64,000 bases of DNA from NCBI GenBank assembly GCA_030549335.1, contig CM060194.1, forward strand, positions 15,812,171 to 15,876,170, written 5' to 3'. The first letter of the stretch is position 1. Every line of letters starts with the position of its first letter. The notes under the pieces are model-generated. The model did no database searches, was not told the DNA's origin, and was given only the letters and a program-made list of their open reading frames with translations. Position numbers and translations under genes: made by a program. This document shows, piece by piece, positions 58,150 through 64,000 of the stretch. The DNA comes from Pontederia crassipes (Eukaryota; Streptophyta; Magnoliopsida; Commelinales; Pontederiaceae).

Positions 58150-58300
58150 ATATAGTGCCTCATATATTTGTTTCACTTCATATAACATTTCACATATCAT
58201 ATCATGTATCATGTCATATCTATTATGTATCATATCATGTATCATGTCATATCATATCATGTAACATGTCATATATCATATCATGTATGCACATATGCAT
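58150..58300. repeat. ATATCATGT simple-sequence region
   Basis: Irregular repeats of CATATCAT and CATGTCAT inside the 3.1 kb LTR. They generate a false Tyr/His/Ser-rich frame. Confidence 0.7.
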
Positions 58301-60460
58301 AATCCACATGTATATTACCAACTGGTCAGAGGAACATATTACCCCGTAGGGTTTCATGTCATCCCAAATCATGGGGTACATTTCCTGCAGAAAACATATC
58401 ATCTCTAACCAGAGGCATCATATCATATCTACCGGGGAATATATATTATCCCGTAAGATACCATATCATCCCATGAAAATGGGGTACCTTTTCTGCATAA
58501 GACATATTATTCCGGCAGAGGAAATGCAATGCATGACAAATAAGATGCATAATGCATGCATTAACCATATCATATCACTTAGAACACATATCATATAATT
58601 GCATTAAAAGTAATCCACTCACTTTTTGATCATATAGAACATATAGTCAGATCAAATGACATTCCAAGGGACATAACAAGAGCTATAACAATGATGGGTT
58701 ACTTCTAGTGCACCTTGGTACACTAGGAATTCGTGTGGTGCTAGAAATATCATGCATAATAATATTTAAACATGTGATATTAATACAATTATAATTTTTG
58801 CATCGTAACAGTCTTCACGAAGCCTAATCCTCTAGAAATTTCCCATTTAAGGTATATTGTATAAGGGCTCTAAAATTTCATCAAGACAACCATATTCTTC
58901 ACCTACCCAGTTTGCTGACAGATTGAGTGGTGTCATTTGTAAAATTCATAACTTCTGGAATACTTATGATAATTAAGTAATTATAATTTTTTATGAAACT
59001 AAACTACCCAAGGTCTAACCCATATAAATGTCATAATTTTATCACTCATATATGATTCTTAGAAAATCCAGAGATTTACCTCTGTTCTCTTCTACTTTTT
59101 TGTTCTGATAGACTGAGTGAGGTTCACTTTAAAACTATAAATTCCGGTGTACATGGTCTATAAACGTGATTCCACTTGGTTTACAAAGATAACTTTAACA
59201 TATTTAATACATATAAATTTCACATATTAAGAATAAGCATTTAAATTACCATAGTATTTACAATTCGAACTACTCATCACAGAAAACAGAAAGGGCGACT
59301 CCGAGTAATTGACTCATAACTTTTCACATACAAATCAAATTAACCTGATTCCAGATCCTGTGGAAAATAGACTCAATTAGAGTTCAAATTACAAAATTTC
59401 ATAATTTTTGAAGAACAATAAGATGCCGAGAACATGTTGACAACTTTCGGAAAGGGTTTGGTGTCCAGCAAAGAGGAAACATCATATAGGTGAACTAGGG
59501 TTTGATCCACACCTCAAGAACATGTACATAAAGGCACAAAGAGATCTTGGAAGCTTAGAAGAATAGATTTTCATCTGAATTTCATAGGGATAATTCATAT
59601 GGAAGGAGTAGACAACTTACCTAAATGAAACCCTAACAAGAAAACCTTGATTTCTCTTCTTCCTTTCTTCTTATTTTCCTTAGCCTTAGTTGCTGCCTTG
59701 CTGAAGTCGAATTGATGTTCCCATGGGGTAAAGAGATAAGATTTTAGGCTATATATATCTTGGATACCGACCTAAAGTCGGTTGGAAGTGAGTTTTCAAC
59801 TTTGCCCTTAGAGTTCACCTTATTTACAAGAATATCATTATGGCTTGTCATTTATCCTATTATTTATTTTATTTATTCATTTACTTAAGACATTACATGT
59901 AAATAAAAAACTACCCCCCATTTGGATTCAAAGAAAATATTTAGGAAAATAAATTTCCAAAGAATCGAAATCTAATTTTTTGTCCGAATAACAAAATTGA
60001 TCATTTTTCTGATTTTCCGATTTTGCGCTATCATTTAACCTCACTAATACTTTACTTAAAAAATATTAAAAATCATATTTAACATACTTTCATGTATAGG
60101 AACAATTACCAGGACTTTACTTTTCTAAATTCTAATATTTTTGAAAAGTCATTTTTCCTTGTCCTTAATCATTTGTCATCAATTTCAGGTGTTAAATTCT
60201 ATGGAGTTAATGAACATATGCTCACACACTTATCATAATTCATATCAATCAATAATATATGATTAAATTATATAAACTTAGGTGGATCAAGTCATGGATA
60301 TTATAATTTAGACTTAGACTCATGCAAGGAAGTGGGTAGAATGATGCCATGAATTATTGTCTTGAATACATACCTATATGCTACTTATATGATGAATGAT
60401 TTGGATTCTTAACATGCTGATTTTTTATGACTATGAATAACATGATTATGAACTTTATAG

Positions 60461-60508
60461 CATGATCACGTACATGAAAGGATGCATGATCACGTACATG
60501 AAAGGATG
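60461..60508 (+). repeat. 24-bp unit, two perfect tandem copies
   Basis: CATGATCACGTACATGAAAG plus GATG occurs at 60461-60484 and 60485-60508 without differences. Confidence 0.9.
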
Positions 60509-61889
60509 CATGCTAAAGGTCTTGAAGTTAGGCTATAGTTCCCATCTTATGATGATGCCCAAAAGTGCTTGATGTTAAGGTCTTATTAGTATGTCTTGCT
60601 AAGTAGTTTGACGATAGATATGAATGATGTTTTATGTTATCACTTATGAATTGGATGATCACTAAAATTATGAATGTAATCGCTGGAAGGTTGGGTAGTT
60701 TATGCCATGATAGATTATGATGATATGAATGTCTAATTGAAAAGTTGCTGCCATGTATGTTGGTTTGTGTCTCTTATTTGAATATTATTCATGTGGTCAA
60801 GCATGTTTTAGAATCTTAGAGTTTTAGATTATGACTAATGCTTCATGATGCTTAGGAATGCTTACTATTAGTTGTGTTCTAATTATAAGTCTAAGCATGG
60901 TAAATGAGGGCATGCATGAAGTTATGGTTATTGTTACATGTTTAAAAGATGAATATATGATAATGCTAATTTACTGGATTGGAAATGTGTATGAAAAGGA
61001 ACCAATTTATGTTATAAATAATGGACTAATGTTATGTTATTGAAATGGACATGGCTATGGATGAAGTAAAGAAGATATGATGTATGAAATGATTAAACGA
61101 ATATGAACTATGTTTGTATGCTCTCTAGATGCTATTTAATCTTAAATGTACCTTAGAATTGTTTATAGAATGTTGTGTTTCGAAAACTAATTGAAAACAT
61201 AAGGACATCCGCAAATGATATGTAATTTTGCCCACCAATCCTGGATTGGTGTCTATTATCGAATGATAGAATATACTGGACTATCGGATCGGACGACCAA
61301 ACTTCTTCCGGGCGTCCGCTTTGATATTCTTATATGATGTCAGCCGACCAACTGACCCTCTCCGTCAATTGATGAGATGTGATTATGCTACTTGGGTAAA
61401 GCGGATGATCGCTGGACTTTCGACCGATCAAAAACTCCAAGCCGAGAACCTGTATTTTATTCAAGGAAGAATCAGACGACCCTCGAACTTTTGCGCGTTC
61501 GAATCGTGTCGAGCATTGGAACAAAAGATTGACATCTTATGACCGGGCGACCATTCGACCTTCAAGCATGCGATAAACCTATGGACCGGACGACCGTTCA
61601 ATTTTCGAATGCCCAGAAGTGGACAGAGAATGATATGACTCAAATTACAAGAATAAGTTATGATTTGTTCATGTCCACGTGATTATTCACACTCCCATAA
61701 TTATGAACATCAACTTGGAGCCAACCTTGCTCCTCAAAGCCTTGATTGATCCTTATGATCAAAAGATAGGTCAATAGGTTAATAAAGATAAAAGAAGAAA
61801 TGAAGGAATGCCATGCTTACCTAGATGGGAAGTTTATTGTTTGTCGTACTTCTCCCAAGAAAGCACCTGCCCTTGAGTAAAGTCTTTCT

Positions 61890-62170
61890 CATACTGTTAC
61901 GAATGTTTCCACCAGGTGCAACGTCATCTCCGTCGATGAGTGTTTCCGTCTTATGTGAGATCATTCATACGGATGTTGCCACCTAGTGTAAGGTCATCTC
62001 CTCTGAGGGATGTTTCTGCATGTGGTGAGGTCATCCTCATCCTTACGCATGTTACTGCCTAGCTCGAGGTCATCTCCATCGAGAGGTGTTATTGGCCAAG
62101 GCAAGGTCATCCTTATTCTTACAAATATTACAAATATATGCACGGGGTCTTACTGTCTAGCGCGAGGTTA
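61890..62170 (+). repeat. Diverged tandem repeat with GGTCATC(T/C)
   Basis: About four units of roughly 60-75 bp share AGGTCATCTCC, GATG(A/T)GTGTTTC-like words, and GTTRCCRCCTAG. They read like the U3 repeats of a large LTR. Confidence 0.6.
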
Positions 62171-63375
62171 ATTGGCATATCACCATATCCATTTTACCCT
62201 TTTTGTTATATCAACTCACATTAATTGGCACATTAGTCATTTACTTCCTTTAATCATTTCTTCTTAGCAAACAATACTCTCTAAATAGTATTAGTGAAAT
62301 ATATTCTAAATTCTCTCTTTATGGATCGACTCCAACCTGTGCGACGACGACGATTGTATACTTGCAACCTGAGAAGTATAGTTGAGACTATAAATTCAAA
62401 ACTTATTTACATTTTTGCAAAAAGAGAATTCGATCTTCACATATTTGCATCTAGTGTGCAAATACCGCTGCCCATACCTACACAGATTTCTCACAACATT
62501 AGGTGACTGAATAAGTGTGGAGGTAGCTGGTTTCTATCAATCAGATATTGCTGGAATTTTCTTTCGTCAAATTAAGTCAACTGCTCCTTTTATGCTTTAC
62601 TTATAAATTGGTATCTTTTCAAGAATAACAAATTTTATTCGAAAGACTATAAATTCTCACTATATTCTTATTTTATCTCTTGTTTGATTAAAAAAATAAA
62701 TTTCATATTTTATAATTAAAATATTTATTATAAATAATCTATATTTATTATTATCATAATAATTATAATATAATACTATGTAATTAAATAATAAAAAATA
62801 AAGTCACCATGGAAAAAAATGAAAAGAAGTAGAATATCTCTATTCTAGTGTTTTAGAAGAATAGAAATATTCTTTGGATATATATAATGGTTGCTTCTAG
62901 GTGGTTTTGCAAAAAAAAAAAAAAATGAAATTTGACTCATTTAATCATATTTTACATCATATTTGACCATATTTTTGAAATATCAAGATACTAAACTTTA
63001 TTCGGCTCCGGTGCAAATCTTCGAGCTTTGGCATCATCGGGTCGGTCACTCTTCTATAAACATTATGTCACAATACCTCTTTCTAGGCTGGATGTAGAGG
63101 TCTTAAAATCAAGGCCAACTTTGGACCTTCAAGGGAATTTCGATAAACAGAATGATTAGAACAAAACGTCACGATGGAAAACAAATAGTTCAACTTGGTT
63201 AAAACATGCGTTTGGAACAGTCATCATGTTTGTTTCTTTATTTTGTCAAAGAAATATATTCATACACGAAGCAAGATTTGTTGCTCAGAAGCACATGTAT
63301 AGCCAGCCATACATGAGAACCATATATATACGTCCTGATGCCTACTGGAGTATAATGAGCGTGCTGTCGGATTTA

Positions 63376-64000
63376 TCACAGCGTCGGGGGTATCCATATG
63401 TAGCCATGCGTCTGCATGTATCCTGCTTTGGCGAGCAACTCATCTGCCTCGGCGGGACCGCGGCTTCCCGGCTTATAAGGAAGAAGATTCAGCTCCCCTG
63501 CATCGATACTGTGTAGCAAAGGAGTGAATATTTCCCATGCCGCCTGCAAATACATTTCAGACAGTCAAGACAAATTGTCAAAATGAGGACAACTGACTAT
63601 GAGATAACAAACTATGGTTGAATAAGAAATGAATCCAAGTAAGGTTGGAGATCATATTGGAACATACCTTCAGTTCATCTCTGCGCACAAAATGCTGCTG
63701 GTCTCCTCGTATTCTATGAAAAAGATTGCCATATGAGTTTAGTTGAATAACCCATTCTATGGATAGATGTACAGGAGAAAGAAGAATGTAAATGTGCACA
63801 GAGATGGGGAATGCCAGTATTGTATTAGGTACCTAATGATATTAACATGATAAGTTTCTTTTTTCAAAAAGAATGATCATGAGTTAACATGTTAACAAAA
63901 AATGGTAGATCATTTAGCAACAGGTCAACAACTTACGTGTCCAAGATTAACCGCTCGTATGCCTCAGGAATTTTGACATCTTGATACCTCATTCCATAAG
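63376..64000 (-). CDS. Glucose-6-phosphate dehydrogenase, C-terminal end (partial)
   Basis: Three exons, 5' to 3': 64000-63937 (partial), 63713-63668, 63543-63376. The readings [35 protein letters not shown] and [10 protein letters not shown] ... [14 protein letters not shown] join in frame and end [10 protein letters not shown]. This is the conserved C-terminus of G6PDH (oxidative pentose phosphate pathway; oxidises glucose 6-phosphate with NADP+), including the segment around the structural NADP+ site. The ending is typical of cytosolic plant isoforms. The catalytic half lies beyond the right edge. All junctions are GT/AG. Confidence 0.95.

Larger units (their letters stand above)
56804..59897 (+). 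mobile_element. Probable solo LTR, about 3.1 kb
   Basis: Starts TGTAACATCCCAAAATTTC and ends AAGACATTACA (TG...CA). The flanks TTTAA and TGTAA differ at one of five positions, compatible with an old target-site duplication. No retroviral-type coding is inside. It holds ATATCATGT repeats near 58,150-58,300, GGGGTAC(A/C)TTTYCTGCA repeats near 58,370-58,500, and a nested MITE dimer. Strand follows the TG-to-CA reading. Confidence 0.55.
59898..63375. other. Repeat-derived spacer
   Basis: Mostly ATGAT-rich sequence (60,290-61,130), a GC-richer patch of unknown origin (61,260-61,640), the GGTCATC repeats (61,890-62,170), then AT-rich DNA up to the G6PDH 3' flank. The GATGAT-rich composition resembles plant LTRs, but no ends were found. 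Confidence 0.4.

Noticed and set aside
58155-58598. His/Tyr/Ser-rich frames in the ATATCATGT region
   Set aside because: Simple-sequence artefact inside an LTR.
63845-63895. T/A runs near 63,860 with ATGATMA words as a micro-insertion
   Set aside because: The flanking words do not align as direct repeats at defined boundaries.
1-64000. CRISPR arrays, rRNA or tRNA genes, bacterial-type operons, telomeric repeats
   Set aside because: None seen; the window is plant nuclear DNA with spliceosomal introns, and its direct repeats are transposon duplications or tandem repeats without spacer arrays.

Overview
The window is nuclear DNA of a flowering plant. It holds seven recognisable plant genes with canonical GT/AG introns, separated by AT-rich, transposon-filled spacers. 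Three Au-type SINEs, several 2-3 kb LTR-like blocks beginning TGTAAC, an L1-type LINE, a Helitron relic and many MITE-like elements are present. The style of the proteins suggests a monocot outside the grasses, but this is an impression only; nothing in the window fixes the species.

Layout. 1-8,331 (minus strand): N-terminal half of a valyl-tRNA synthetase in 12 exons, running off the left edge; the first coding exon is not found. 9,411-26,000: gene desert with an LTR-derived GC-rich block holding a SINE, a solo LTR with perfect 5-bp target-site duplications (10,940-13,005), unrecognised GC-rich patches, a Helitron relic and long AT-rich stretches. 26,281-27,725 (plus): a B12D / NDUFA4-like mitochondrial protein. 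28,724-30,602: probable solo LTR. 31,372-32,707 (plus): spindle checkpoint protein MAD2. 33,673-43,366 (minus): GT-1-type trihelix transcription factor whose third intron (5.6 kb) contains a decayed LINE in antisense. 43,600-50,230: AT-rich MITE cluster with a composite element carrying what looks like a captured gene 5' end. 50,954-52,153 (minus): intronless F-box gene. 52,973-53,881 (minus): organelle-type YqaJ / lambda-exonuclease-like nuclease. 56,804-59,897: a probable 3.1 kb LTR containing a dimeric hAT MITE. 63,376-64,000 (minus): last three exons of glucose-6-phosphate dehydrogenase, running off the right edge.

The genes are ordinary housekeeping or regulatory loci without operon-like links; MAD2 and the trihelix gene converge with about 1 kb between their stops. 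Exon models for ValRS, MAD2, B12D, the trihelix gene and G6PDH were built by hand; every junction keeps the reading frame and the exon lengths add up exactly.

The most interesting pattern is a set of about fifteen tiny insertions (mostly 11-49 bp). Each is a short pyrimidine motif plus a run of A (such as CTTCT-A8 or CCTCT-A9), or its complement, between 7-17 bp direct repeats. They look like extremely 5'-truncated products of a LINE whose 3' end, a hairpin with TAGTCATCC followed by CTTCTC-A(n), is visible elsewhere in the window. One site was hit twice, and one insertion seems to have seeded a long GGA microsatellite.
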